A stretch of 64,000 nucleotides of DNA, from NCBI RefSeq assembly GCF_026212465.1, contig NC_080048.1:23208934-23272933 (forward strand). Direction: 5' to 3'. The DNA is from Amaranthus tricolor. Its lineage: Eukaryota; Streptophyta; Magnoliopsida; Caryophyllales; Amaranthaceae. The translations under genes were made by a program, and so were the position numbers. Below the pieces are notes generated by a model. It was not told the DNA's origin and searched no databases. It was given only the letters and a program-made list of their open reading frames with translations. Positions 35,321-46,099 of this stretch are shown here, one piece after another. Numbering within the stretch: the stretch's first letter is position 1; each line of letters begins with the position of its first letter.

Positions 35321-37891
35321 ATAACCTTACAAGTTATTTTAAGACTTAGTTGGTTGTTTATTGTTGTGATAATTAATAATGGTTATGATTGTGGTTAAAT
35401 ATGTAAGTGATTTTTGATTGTTAATTGGGAATAATAGTTGTTAATTGTTGTTGTTTGATTGTTGTTAATTATAAATACTCTTGTTAGGTTGTTATTGAAG
35501 TTATAGATAAGGTAATCAGTATAGTGCCAACTTATCGTTGATGGTTACTAAAGATACTTTTTGTGATGATTTGATTATAGTTTTTCTAGCTATGGAGAAT
35601 GTTATGAATGATGTTGCGATTTGATAACTTTAAGATTTTTGATTATCGTCATACTAGTGTCATATTAACATTGTAAAATTTAAGTGTGATTTGTTATATA
35701 TTTGAAGTGACATGAATTAATATAACTGACATTTAGTTGATGTAAAAGAAAGATTCACATAATGCTTCAATCTTAAAGTGATAAAAAAACTTGCGTCGTT
35801 GTTAAGTTGATGATTATGATTATGTTAAATGAGATGTGTGCGTGCTAGAGTAATTGGAGACTTATCTTGAATGGATGATAGTGGTTTGGCATTTAGTTGG
35901 TATGACAAAGTAGATAAGTGGACTTATTAGTAACGTATATAGGTGCCTATTTCATAAGAGGAAGGTAGGACTTTAGTTGGGTGATTTTTGGTGACTTTTT
36001 GGTCATTCAGTGACGCTTACAGGTACGTATACGCAATAACTAACCCTTATATATGATTTTCTTTAAGACATTATTGTTTATTGTGATAATACGCATTGTA
36101 TCGAAACTATGAGGTACTAGTGAGTACACTTTATATGAATAGCTATCGATTATAAAATCCTTGTGCTTAAATTAGTTTAGAGAATGAGAGTTTTAGTAGA
36201 AGGGAAGGACCACCCCCTCATTTATTCAAGAATTGGATTTTGTCTTACTAGGAGTTAGAATGACTCCTTTCTAGGTGAATTTCGTATTTTGTTTGAGTTT
36301 CTCAGTGGGTCTACAATCCCAGGGCACTCATTAATAGTAGAAAGCGGGAGTTATTCCCATTTGATAAAGCATTACATTATAATTAGATGGCGTGACTCAA
36401 CTGGATTATGTTCGGTTGATTTAATAGTCCTCTAGGTGAGATCCGACGGGATCACCGTATGGGGGGTATGAGCATACATTTGTTATTGGGCGCCGGGTGG
36501 CCGATACTTCCCCTTGATCGAGGTGTTACTATGCAGGCTTTGCAAACCCCAATTTGGTGGCCTCTTCACTAGAACGGTACCCCGGTGTGGTATATTTTTC
36601 CCGAAGGTAGGATCCGAGAGGGTCAGCTGGAGGGGGTATGAGCTCATACTTTGCCATTGGCGCCGGATGGCCGATAACGCCCTTGGCCTTGTCACTACGC
36701 CATGCAGTAGAAGAAAAATCCACTGATAGAAAGTTATTCAATGATAGAAAGCTTATTCATTGATCGAAAGTTATTTAATGATTGAAAGTTATTCATTGAT
36801 CGAAAGCTTACATATTAATAGAATGTTTACTCATTGGTAGAAAATTTTCTCATTGATAAAATAGTTTATGCTAGCGAGAAGTATGCCTAAGTTAAGTTAC
36901 CTCAAGGGAGTTACCAATCCTGAAGATAGACTATAATCACACTTACTTTAAAATAGACAAGCTCTATAAGGTCATGCGTTAGATAGTCTGTTAATGCCTT
37001 AGTCGAGTTGATACTACACGTGTTTTACAAGAGTTTATGTTTTGAGAAGAGGAGTGTGGAGACCTATATTCTACCCAAGAACACATGGTTCGGGTTGGAA
37101 ATGACGTAATGAGATTAAGAAGTATAGGTGGACGATAAACGGTTACTATTTGTGCTTGTGTCTTATGAAATCATCTCATGTTATTGTATAACATGATGTT
37201 ATCTGGTAGGTTGACGTTATTATATTTGATGTTAGTTACTGACGTGTACATGTTTATATTTATGTTTGATGACTTTCTATTATTGTCCTGCTATGACACA
37301 TTGGCCTTTAGTCTGATGTGGAGCAGTAGGAGGATCATAGACAAGCGTAGCAGGTATTGGAGCTTCTTTTGCATTGCATTGCATTGTTGGAGAGTAATGA
37401 GGGTGCAACATAACCTGTGTCATACCATAATCTTTTGACCTTGTAGCCCTTAATTATATTTTAGTAAACTTTGGTTTGAATACGTTTTGCTACGAGGCCT
37501 TGTGTCCTCCTTTGTATATTTGTATTTCTGCTACGTAGTTAATAACTTTGCATGGTTCTAAAGAGTAAAGTCATTTTAAAATGCAAGCGTTAACACTAGA
37601 ACCACGATCCACGCTTGGCATGCTGATTTGAGAAGCCGGCGATGAATCATTCTGCCGTGGTGTGAGATTTTAAGGGCAATGATACCTTAAATTAGTTTAA
37701 TGTTTTTATTGTGCTAATTGCTCTACCACATGTTTGATTTTTAGCAGAGATGCTGCCGAAGTTTTTACTCACCTTTATAAATTTTATTATTATTTTATTT
37801 ATTTATTTTATTTTAATGTAACACCCGAATTTCCTCCCGTCCTTTACGATTTTGGTTTCGTTTAAGGGGTTGGAAATTCAGGGGTGTTACA
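35321..37891 (+). repeat. LTR-like DNA of a chromovirus-type element
   Basis: No coding frame is supported. The right end is a near-palindrome, TGTAACACCCGAATTTC ... GAAATTCAGGGGTGTTACA (37818-37891), the terminus seen in many plant chromovirus LTRs. Two related blocks containing GGTATGAGC and GGCGCCGG.TGGCCGATA recur about 170 bp apart (36466-36512 and 36635-36680). The left boundary is unknown. Whether this belongs to the pol relic at 33495-35320 is uncertain. Confidence 0.5.
36724..36862. repeat. Short minisatellite, ~18-20 bp unit
   Basis: About seven imperfect copies of TGATCGAAAGTTATTCAT and variants, inside the LTR-like region. Confidence 0.8.
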
Positions 37892-37914
37892 AGAAACACT
37901 AGTGGAAAAAACGT

Positions 37915-38172
37915 ATATGCTGCTAATCATTTGCTGCGGTTTTTAATATACGCAGCAATAAAAAGGAAAAAGAATTAGAAAAAAAAATCAATAAATGTTG
38001 TGGTTTTTTTAGTTGCCTGCAGCATATACTCTTGTGGATCATCAAATGTTACGGTTTTGTCTTTGCTCGCAGCATATAACTTCATCAAATGTTGCGGTTA
38101 TGTTTATGCCCGCAGCATATACTATTGGTAAAGAATTATTTGTTGCGGTTCCTTGTTAAACCGCAGCATATA
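37915..38172. promoter_or_regulatory. Left subterminal repeats of the CACTA element
   Basis: At least eight copies of the motif TGCTGCGG / CCGCAGCATATA and variants in both orientations, at intervals of about 20-40 bp. In CACTA elements such motifs bind the TNPA-type protein; that role is inferred here. Confidence 0.85.
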
Positions 38173-39590
38173 ACTTGTTATTTTTTCTTTCAAAATCCTG
38201 CCAACCTTAATAATAGGGCAAAGCCTCGAAATTTTTTACACTTATTGCATATTATTACTATATTATTCTTCTTCCTAAACTTGCATACTACTGTGTTCTT
38301 GAAAACCCACGTAAAATTCAACTTTCATCTACAAAATCCCGCCAGTAGCATTGTTCTTCGAAGACCCACCATTGTTCCTTCTTGCATACTACTGTTCTTC
38401 GTTTCCTTCAAAAACCCACCATTGTTGCTTTTCCTTCTTCATCTTCAAAAACCCACAAAATTTCAACGTATTGTTGATTTTCCTTGTTTTAATCTATTAC
38501 ATTTCAACCCACCATTGTTGCTCTTCCATCAAAAACCCACGTAAGGTATAAATTTTTCAATCTTTATTATTTAAGTTCTTCAAGTTTAGCTTCATTGTGT
38601 TTTATGGATTTAGTTTGTTTTTTTAAATATTAATTTTGATTTTGTTCTTCATTGTAGGTTAGATAATCCAATTGTAGAAAAAAAATTATCATATCTAATT
38701 ACCAAGGTATGTACTTGAATATTTGAATGTGAATAATTTACTTATGTATGTACATAAATATTTGAATGTGAACAATTTTAATCAATTAGGAGTTTTAGGG
38801 TAGATTGAATGTGAATAATTTACTTATGTATGTAGTTGTATATTATTAGTTATGTTGTTTTATTCTGAAAAATCTGAAATCTTCCTTACAAAGGCTTAGG
38901 CCTCCTATTTATAGAGCTATATATGAGACCTTCTAAAATTAGTTAATACACATGTTTACACAGCCAAACAAGAATAACGGCTAAAAATTAACACGTGACT
39001 ATCATGTGCACGTTTTAAGAACAAAAATCAGAAAACAGAATAATGTTGATTTATTCTGGTATGATATCAATTGACCAGGGGTACCCTTGGTGCTGGTCCT
39101 GTGGGCTCTCTATGGATTATTAGGGCTACCCTTTAACCTTGAGTTCTTGTTCCATGTACAAAGATGCCATCCCTTGGGTTTTTCTTGTCCTTGGTGTACA
39201 GACCGGCTCTCCAAATGTCGTGCAAGGTCAGCTGGCAGAAAGGCTGTTGTTGTTTGTTCTTCTATCTCTGCTGTTGGATTGATTGGTGCACACATTGAGT
39301 TGCTGCTGTACTTTGCTGAATAGTCATACACACACCATTTGCTTGCTTGCACAAGTTATTACATAGTTTTAGATGTGTAAGAAACCTGCATCATGTCAAA
39401 TATGGATTATTATTATTTTGATTTATGTGTATTTGATTAAAGAAAATGGCTATTTTTTGGTTATATATGTTTTGTCATTAAAATATGTTTTTGGTTATAT
39501 AGGGTTAAATAGGGTTAATTTAGGTTAAGTATATATGTTAAAAGTTGTGTATTAATTTTGTTTTGAATTAATTAAATCATAGTAATTAGG
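38173..39590 (+). other. CACTA 5' leader with a possible older insertion
   Basis: 38280-38545 has repeated CCACCATTGTTGC and CAAAAACCCAC words. 38725-38840 holds two copies of a 28-base unit around GTGAATAATTTACTTATGTA. About 38860-39370 looks foreign: it is GC-richer, and its minus strand has a TATA-like GCTCTATAAATAGGAGGCC, as in a copia-type LTR, but I could not establish ends. No protein is supported. Confidence 0.45.
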
Positions 39591-41363
39591 ATGACAAAAG
39601 ATCGTTCTTGGATATATGGAAGCATTGAATCGTCAGAATTTATTGATGGCGTATTAGAATTCTGTAGTATTGCGGTTGAACATCAAGTTAGGACGGGGGA
39701 GTTGGTTTTTATTGCCTATGTGTCACTTGTGACAATGTATCAAAGGTAGATAGTGTTGATATCCTTAGGGAACACATACTTCGACGTGGGTTTAGGCCTT
39801 AATATCATGTTTAGGTTTGGCATGGTGAGGAGAGAGGTTACAAAGAGAAAAGTTTTGTTGAGGACGTCAATAATGTGGCCGATGTCAATGAGAATGTAGT
39901 AGATCATTTTGATGGGTATGAGACAGATGAAGAGAATGTCGATGAGGATGTGGATCGTGTTGATGAGATGATGGATGGAGTCGAGGATGAGTTAGGAAAA
40001 CGTTCTCGTGTTTTTGACTTGTTGACAGAGGCTTCTCAAAAGCCTTTGTACTCTAGATGTACAAAGTTCACCAAACTAACAGCAGTGTTGACAATTTTCA
40101 ACATTAAGTCAAAGTTCAATTGGAGTGACGCTAGTTTCACAATGTTATTAGAATCGTTAGGTGAGATGCTTCCTGAGGGAAATGAACTTCCAAAGTGGAC
40201 ATATTATGCCAAAAAGCTCATGTGTCCTTTCGGCTTAGAGTACCAGAAGATTCATGCGTGTCCGAATGATTGTGTGTTGTATCAGAATGAAAACGAGAAC
40301 TTAGAAGAGTGTCCTAGGTTTGGGTTATCGCACTACAAGCGTAAAGGGGCTCGGGATGCTAAAGGGCCCCCGGCTAAGGTATTGTGGTATTTTCCAATAA
40401 TACCTAGATTCAAGCGCTTGTGTTCTATAAAGAAAGATGCGTTAAATTTGAGGTGGCATGCAGATAAGGTGAAGAAAGGTCACTTGCTCACACATCCATC
40501 TGATTCTCCGGAGTGGAAGAGTATTGATAGGTTGCATAAGACTTTTGGGGATGAGGTTCGTAATTTGAGGCTCGGACTGTGTATGAATGGAATGAACCCA
40601 TTCGGCAATCTTAGTACTCAACATAGTACTTGGCTGGTACTGTTAGTGATCTATAATTTGCCACCTTGGTTGTGTATGAAGCGTAAGTACATTATGCTTT
40701 CGCTTCTTATCTCGGGTCCTAAACATCCTGGCAATGACATAGATGTATATCTTGCACCTCTCGTTGAGGATTTGAGAAAGATGTGGGATGAAGGCGTTTC
40801 CGTGTTTGATGCATATGCTAATGAGGAGTTCACCTTGCATGCAATGCTTTTATGCACCGTTAATGATTTTTTGGCATATGGCAACTTATCGGGGTATAAG
40901 AACAAAGGGAAGAAAGCATGCCCAATATGTATCGATGACATGGAATCCACGTGGATTCCTAAGTGCAAACACGTATTCATGCACCATCGAAAGTTCCTCC
41001 CACGAGATCACCAATATCGTAAGAAGAAGAAGATGTTCAACGGGGATGTTGAGGACCGTGTAGCTCGTCGACCGTTAACCGGTTATGAGGTTTATGAACA
41101 GGTTAAGGGAGTTGAGACTGTATTTGGTAAAACAGGGAAAGTGCAAGGGGGTGAAGACCGATTATGGAAAAAAGAATCAATATTTTGGAAGCTTCCATAT
41201 TGGAGAGATCTATAGGTTAGGCATTGTCTTGACGTTATGCATATAGAGAAAAATGTATGTGATGCCATACTCGGGACTCTCATGAACATTCCGGGTAAGA
41301 CAAAGGATGTTAGGGTCGTGCGAGATTGGTTTGAATGTAAGGGTCTTCGTCCGGAGTTGTGGG
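39591..41363 (+). pseudogene. CACTA TNP2-type transposase, 5' part
   Basis: It starts M-T-K-D-R-S-W-I-Y-G-S, the usual N-terminus of the transposase-associated domain. A frame shift occurs near 39712, and a stop (F-R-P-stop-Y-H-V) follows near 39800. From 39875 to 41215 the frame is open for 446 residues and holds the main Tnp2 domain, with G-L-E-Y-Q-K-I-H-A-C-P-N-D-C, R-W-H-A-D, L-C-M-N-G-M-N-P-F-G and N-L-P-P-W-L-C-M-K. It ends with K-K-A-C-P-I-C and H-R-K-F-L-P. A stop at 41213 breaks it, and the expected H-C-L-D-V-M-H-I-E-K-N-V continues until the hAT element begins at 41364. Acidic residues dominate the first 45 residues of the open part. Confidence 0.9.
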
Positions 41364-44300
41364 TAAGGATGGCAATTCAGTCCGAATCCGCCCCTGATCC
41401 GACTCGATCCGATTCGACTCCGAGGTGGAAAATATCCGACTCTGAATCCGATAACATAATCCGAGTCCGAATCCGACTCCAACTCCGACTCCGACTCCGA
41501 CTCCAACTCGACTTGATTCGACCCGACATCCGACTCAACTTTTAATTTAAGGCATTTTTTTTATTTTGAAAATTTTGAACTTTATATGAAAATAAGTTTA
41601 TTCTAACCAAAATTGCAAACTTGACATCTGAATATCTGATTGACTAATTACATTGTAAGTGAGATTGAATATTGTAAGTTTAATCAAGTTGAGTGAATGA
41701 AACTTATCAAAACAATAGATTAGATTATTATATACTTATAGTCTTACATAGTTTTGAAGTTTTTTAAGTATAATGAAACCTAAAACTAACTAAAATAAAC
41801 TATTAGAAATATAGTATTAGTGTATATATTAATTAATATTAATCAATTAGATACTTAATCGATCGTTTGATAAAGATTTAATTGGAACTTGTCTAATATA
41901 GACTTGAAGCTATGTCGTTAAATTGTAAGTGAGATTGAATATTGTAAGTTTGATCAAGTTGAATGAACAAAACTAATCAAAACAATCTATTAGACTATCA
42001 GACTTATAGTCTTACATAGATACTTAATCGATAGTATATTAAAGATTTAATTGTAACTTGTAAGTTGTCAATTATTATGAATTAAACGAAATATGAAGGA
42101 TTTTCCTAATACATTAGGAATTGGTAGCAAATACAAGTTTAATCAACAATATTCTAGAAATGCGTTAGTTAGCATGATTGTGAATCATGAGTATCCTCTT
42201 GCTATGGTTGATCATATTGGATTTAAGAGATACTTTAATAGTTTGAATCCTGATTTTAAAGTGATCTCAAGAAACACAGTAAAAGCTAATATATTTAGGG
42301 AATACAATGAAGAAAGGCGTCTGTTAGAAAAATTTTTAGCGAGGAACAAATCTAGGATTGCTTTCACAAGTGACATGTGGACTTGCACTAATCAAAGAAA
42401 AGGGTACATGGCTGTGACAACACACTATATTGACGATGATTGGATTTGATAGAATCAACTTATTAGGTATCTTTCCTTTACTTTAATCAAATAATATGTT
42501 ATATTATTAGGTCTGCAAACTTATTTGATTTTATATGATGTTATTTAGGTTTCTTTATTTCCCATGCCCACACAACAAGTACACAATAAGCAAGATCTTA
42601 GTTGAATGCTTGAAAAGTTTTAATTTGGATGAAAAGATTTCTACCATTAACCTTGATAATTGCACAACAAATGATGCTGTAGCAGATGTTTTGCTTGAGA
42701 AACTTCAACCTTCTAAGCTTATGTTATATGGCTTTTTTTTGCATATGAGATGTTGTGTACATATTTTGAATTTGGTTGTTCAAGATGGTTTAGAAATAAT
42801 TAGTGGTGCAATTGAAAAAGTCTGAAATGTAGTTGCCTTTTGTACTTCATCGCCAAATAGATATGAGAAGCTTGAAGATGCTTGTAATTATTGTAGAATT
42901 CCTATTACTAAAAAACTACAACTAGATTGTAAGACTAGATGGAATTCATGTTCTGATATGTTGCAAGTTGCTCTTTTATATAAATATGCATTTACTAGGT
43001 TGGAATCCAAGGTTGGAAAAAGTGGAAAAGAAAAGTTTAGGTTACCGAGTAAAGAAGAGTGGAAAATGGCAAGTGACATTTGTGATAAATTGACGTTGTT
43101 TAGTAGGACAACTGAGGCTTTTTCCGGTTAAAAGTATCCTACTGCCAATCTTTACTTTCAAAATCTATGTGAAATAAGGCTCAATTTAAGAAGATGGTTG
43201 TGTTGTGGAAATACAGTAATTGAGTCCATGGCTAAAGCAATGATTTTAAAGTTTGATAAGTATTGGGAAGTGGTTAACGGCATGTTGTCTGTGGCTTCAA
43301 TATTGGATCCAAGCAGAAATTTTGAATGTGTGTCTTTTTATTTTGAACTTCTTTGTGAAGCTACTGCTAAATTAGAATGTGAAAGGATTGGAAGGATTTG
43401 AAGTATTTGGTTAATGAATATGAAACGGTGGCTAATGAAAATTTTCTCCTTTTTCACCCTCATCAAATTCAAACAATAATAATAAGAGGATAATTGATGA
43501 TTCAAGTGATGTTGAGGGCTTATGGGAAAAGCATGTTTCTAGCTAACCAAATAAAAAGCCACGCAAATGTGAATTAGATATATATTTAGAGGAGGAAAGA
43601 CTCGTGGTGGATGAAAACAAATTCAACTTATTGGCATGGTGGAATGTGGAATCAAGTAAGTTTCCTACACTTTCTAAGACTGCTAGAGACATACTTGCAG
43701 TGCCTATTTCAACTGTTGTAACTAAGAGTGCTTTTAGCACTATTGGTAGAGTCATTGGACCTCATCGTAGTAGGCTTCTTCCTGAGACTGTCGAAGCTTT
43801 GATGTGCCTTCAAAGTTGGAGGCATATGGAATTCAAAGGTATTTAATTTTTAGTACGTACTATTAAGAAATTATATAATCATATTATTTATTAATCTTGT
43901 TATTTCTAATTTGTAGACGCTAAAGCAAATCCCCTTCAATATGCACCAATTTTTGAAGACGAGGATGTTGAAGCTATAGAAGAAGAATGATAATGGGTAT
44001 GTTTAGTTTTGATTTATTTAAAATTAAGTTTTTGCTTACTACATCATTTATGCTTATATTACTTTTTTTTATAAACTTGTGTTAGGGAACTAAGGATGGA
44101 TTAAATGATGTTGTAATGTTGAGAATGAAGAATTAAAGACTTCATCATTTATGTAATTTTTCTGTTTGTTAATGTAATTTTAAGGAACTAAGGACTATTT
44201 TGTTTATTGTAATTGTAAGACTAATTTTTCTTATTAAGTTGTTTTCGAAAGATATATTTTCTTTGTTAGGTTGTAATTAAAGACTAATCTATATCAACTT

Positions 44301-44518
44301 TTTCGTGCTTTAAAATCATTAAAATAGTATCGATAATAATAAATCTTGATAATAATTCGAACTCTGCCGGAGGTCCGAGAGCCCGAGTCGGAGCAATGTT
44401 GGAGTATGCATAATCCGACTCCGAATGGAGGTGGACTAAAAAACATAGTCCGAGATTTATCCGAAGCAAAGTCGGAGGGGGGATAGTCCGAGCCGAGTCC
44501 GACCCATTGCCATCCCTA
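41364..44518 (+). mobile_element. hAT transposon inserted in the CACTA transposase gene
   Basis: 3155 bp. The ends are TAAGGATGGCAAT and, in reverse complement, TAGGGATGGCAAT. A perfect 8-bp target duplication GTTGTGGG flanks it (41356-41363 and 44519-44526). Subterminal regions are dense in GACTCCGA-type words in both orientations. It carries a broken hAT transposase in the plus direction. A diverged relative lies at 59275-60435. Confidence 0.95.
42093..43990 (+). pseudogene. hAT transposase (RICESLEEPER-like), broken
   Basis: The first block (42093-42449) has F-T-S-D-M-W-T-C-T-N-Q-R and H-Y-I-D-D-D-W. After what may be an intron (about 42462-42548) come F-P-C-P-H and T-I-N-L-D-N-C-T-T-N-D-A. 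Next are M-R-C-C-V-H-I-L-N-L-V-V and R-W-N-S-C. The C-terminal hAT dimerisation domain is at 43604-43846 (W-W-N...F-P-T-L-S-K-T-A-R-D-I-L-A-V-P...S-A-F-S-T). A final short exon-like piece ends in E-D-V-E-A-I-E-E-E near 43990. Stops near 42825 and 43130 and frame changes break the gene. No N-terminal BED zinc finger is visible. Confidence 0.9.
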
Positions 44519-46081
44519 GTTGTGGGCACATGTTAAGGTGAGTAAGAAATGAAATAGAGCTGATGAAGTTGGTGGCAGTAACAAGGGAAAGGGCGGTAAG
44601 AAGAAGATGAGTAATGACAAAGTTTATTTGCTCCAGCTTGCTACACATTGTCCAAAGCAGAGAAGCGGACATTTTGTGAGCCTTTGTATGGCATTAAGGT
44701 TCCGTCTGGGTACTCATCCAACATGAAGAGATTTGTGACCCTAAATGGTGAGCTGAAGTTTGAAAGTATGAAATCTTACGATTGCCATGTAATGATGCAA
44801 GTGTTCTTACCAATTGCAATCTGTGGAATACTGCCAAAACATGTGAGATATGCTATTACCGAGCTATGTTAGTTCTTCAACACAATTTGTAGTAAAGTTC
44901 TTGATCCCTTTAAACTTGATGCTCTTCAAGTCGACATGATTGTAACTTTATGCAAGTTTGAGATGTATTTTCCACCTTCTTTCTTTGACATAATGGTTCA
45001 TCTTATTGTCCATCTCGTTCGTGCGATCAAGCTTTTGGGTCCAGTTTTTTTAAGGTGGTGTTATCCTTTTGAAAGACACATGATTATTTTACAAAACAAG
45101 GTGAGGAATCTAGCACAACCCGAGGGGAGTATGATTCAAGGCACTGTGAGCGATGAGATTAGTAAGTTTATAGCCGAGTATTTAGCCATGGCAAAGCCTA
45201 TTGGACTTCCCATCTCTCAACATGAAGGAAGGCTTGAGGGAAAAGGAACAATTGGCTCAAAATCAATCACACCTCCTCGAGACAGTCTTCTACAAGCACA
45301 CTTGTATGTGTTGCATCATATTCCTGAAGTCCATCCTTTTTTTAGTGAGCATTTAGATATATTGCGCGCAAAATATCCTTGTAAAGGGGATAGGGGATTG
45401 ATGCAGTTGCATAACAATACGTATATTGATTGGTTTAATAATCGAGTAATAACTGAAGAACTCAAGGGTGTATCTGAAATTGTTAAGTGGTTAGCTTTTG
45501 GTGTCCTCGTGATGAGTCAAAAAATATGAGGGTTACGATGTCAATAGCTTCACATTTTGGACTGAGGGTCAAGATAAGAAGTCATCTTATCTACAAAATA
45601 GTAGGGTTTCTATTTCGGCGTCATCTACATTTTACGCGAGTGCCAAAGATCAAGCGCCGATTGATGGTAAATTGGTATACTACGGGCGGGTACATGAAAT
45701 ATGGGAGCTTGACTACTCTACTTTCACCATTGGTCTTTTCAAATGTAAGTAGGTAGACAATAATCGACGATGCATAAAAAATGACGACCCTTGTGGATTC
45801 ACTCTTGTAGACTTAGCTCGTTTGTGTGATAGTGAGGAGCCATTCACACTAGCCACACAAGCCAAGCAAGTATTCTACATTGTAGACCCGTCTGATAAAA
45901 AATGGTCTATTATTGTACCGGGAAAAAGAAGTATGCTTGGTATAGGTGATGTTGAGGATGAGGAAGAATATGAAGCTTTTGAAGACTCCCCGTCCTTTAT
46001 CAATCCAAAATCAGTGGATCAAGATGATGTAGATGTTGGTTATATGCGTGTAGATCACACAGAAGGAATACATTTGAATTA
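44519..46081 (+). pseudogene. CACTA TNP2-type transposase, 3' part
   Basis: It resumes after the hAT element. The DUF4218-type region reads P-L-Y-G-I-K-V-P-S-G-Y-S-S-N (near 44690), then M-M-Q-V-F-L-P-I-A and F-P-P-S-F-F-D-I-M-V-H-L-I-V-H-L-V (44936-45060). A DUF4216-type region follows (Y-Y-G-R-V-H-E-I-W-E-L-D-Y near 45690, and K-Q-V-F-Y-I-V-D-P-S-D). It ends in an acidic tail with a stop at 46081. Stops and frame shifts occur near 44872, 45525 and 45750. Domain order is as in plant TNP2 proteins. Confidence 0.9.
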
Positions 46082-46099
46082 AGTGATTCACAAGGTATG

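Noticed and set aside
36483..36741. Three overlapping ~70-residue frames on both strands
   Set aside because: They fall in a GC-richer part of an LTR-like region containing direct repeats; overlapping frames on both strands are typical of base composition.
38089..38544. 151-residue frame rich in Leu, Phe and His in the CACTA leader
   Set aside because: Low-complexity translation of CT-rich repeated words, no domain recognised, and it overlaps the subterminal repeats.
41210..41545. Ser/Glu/Asp-rich frames on both strands
   Set aside because: They come from GACTCCGA subterminal repeats of the hAT element and have no start or domain support.
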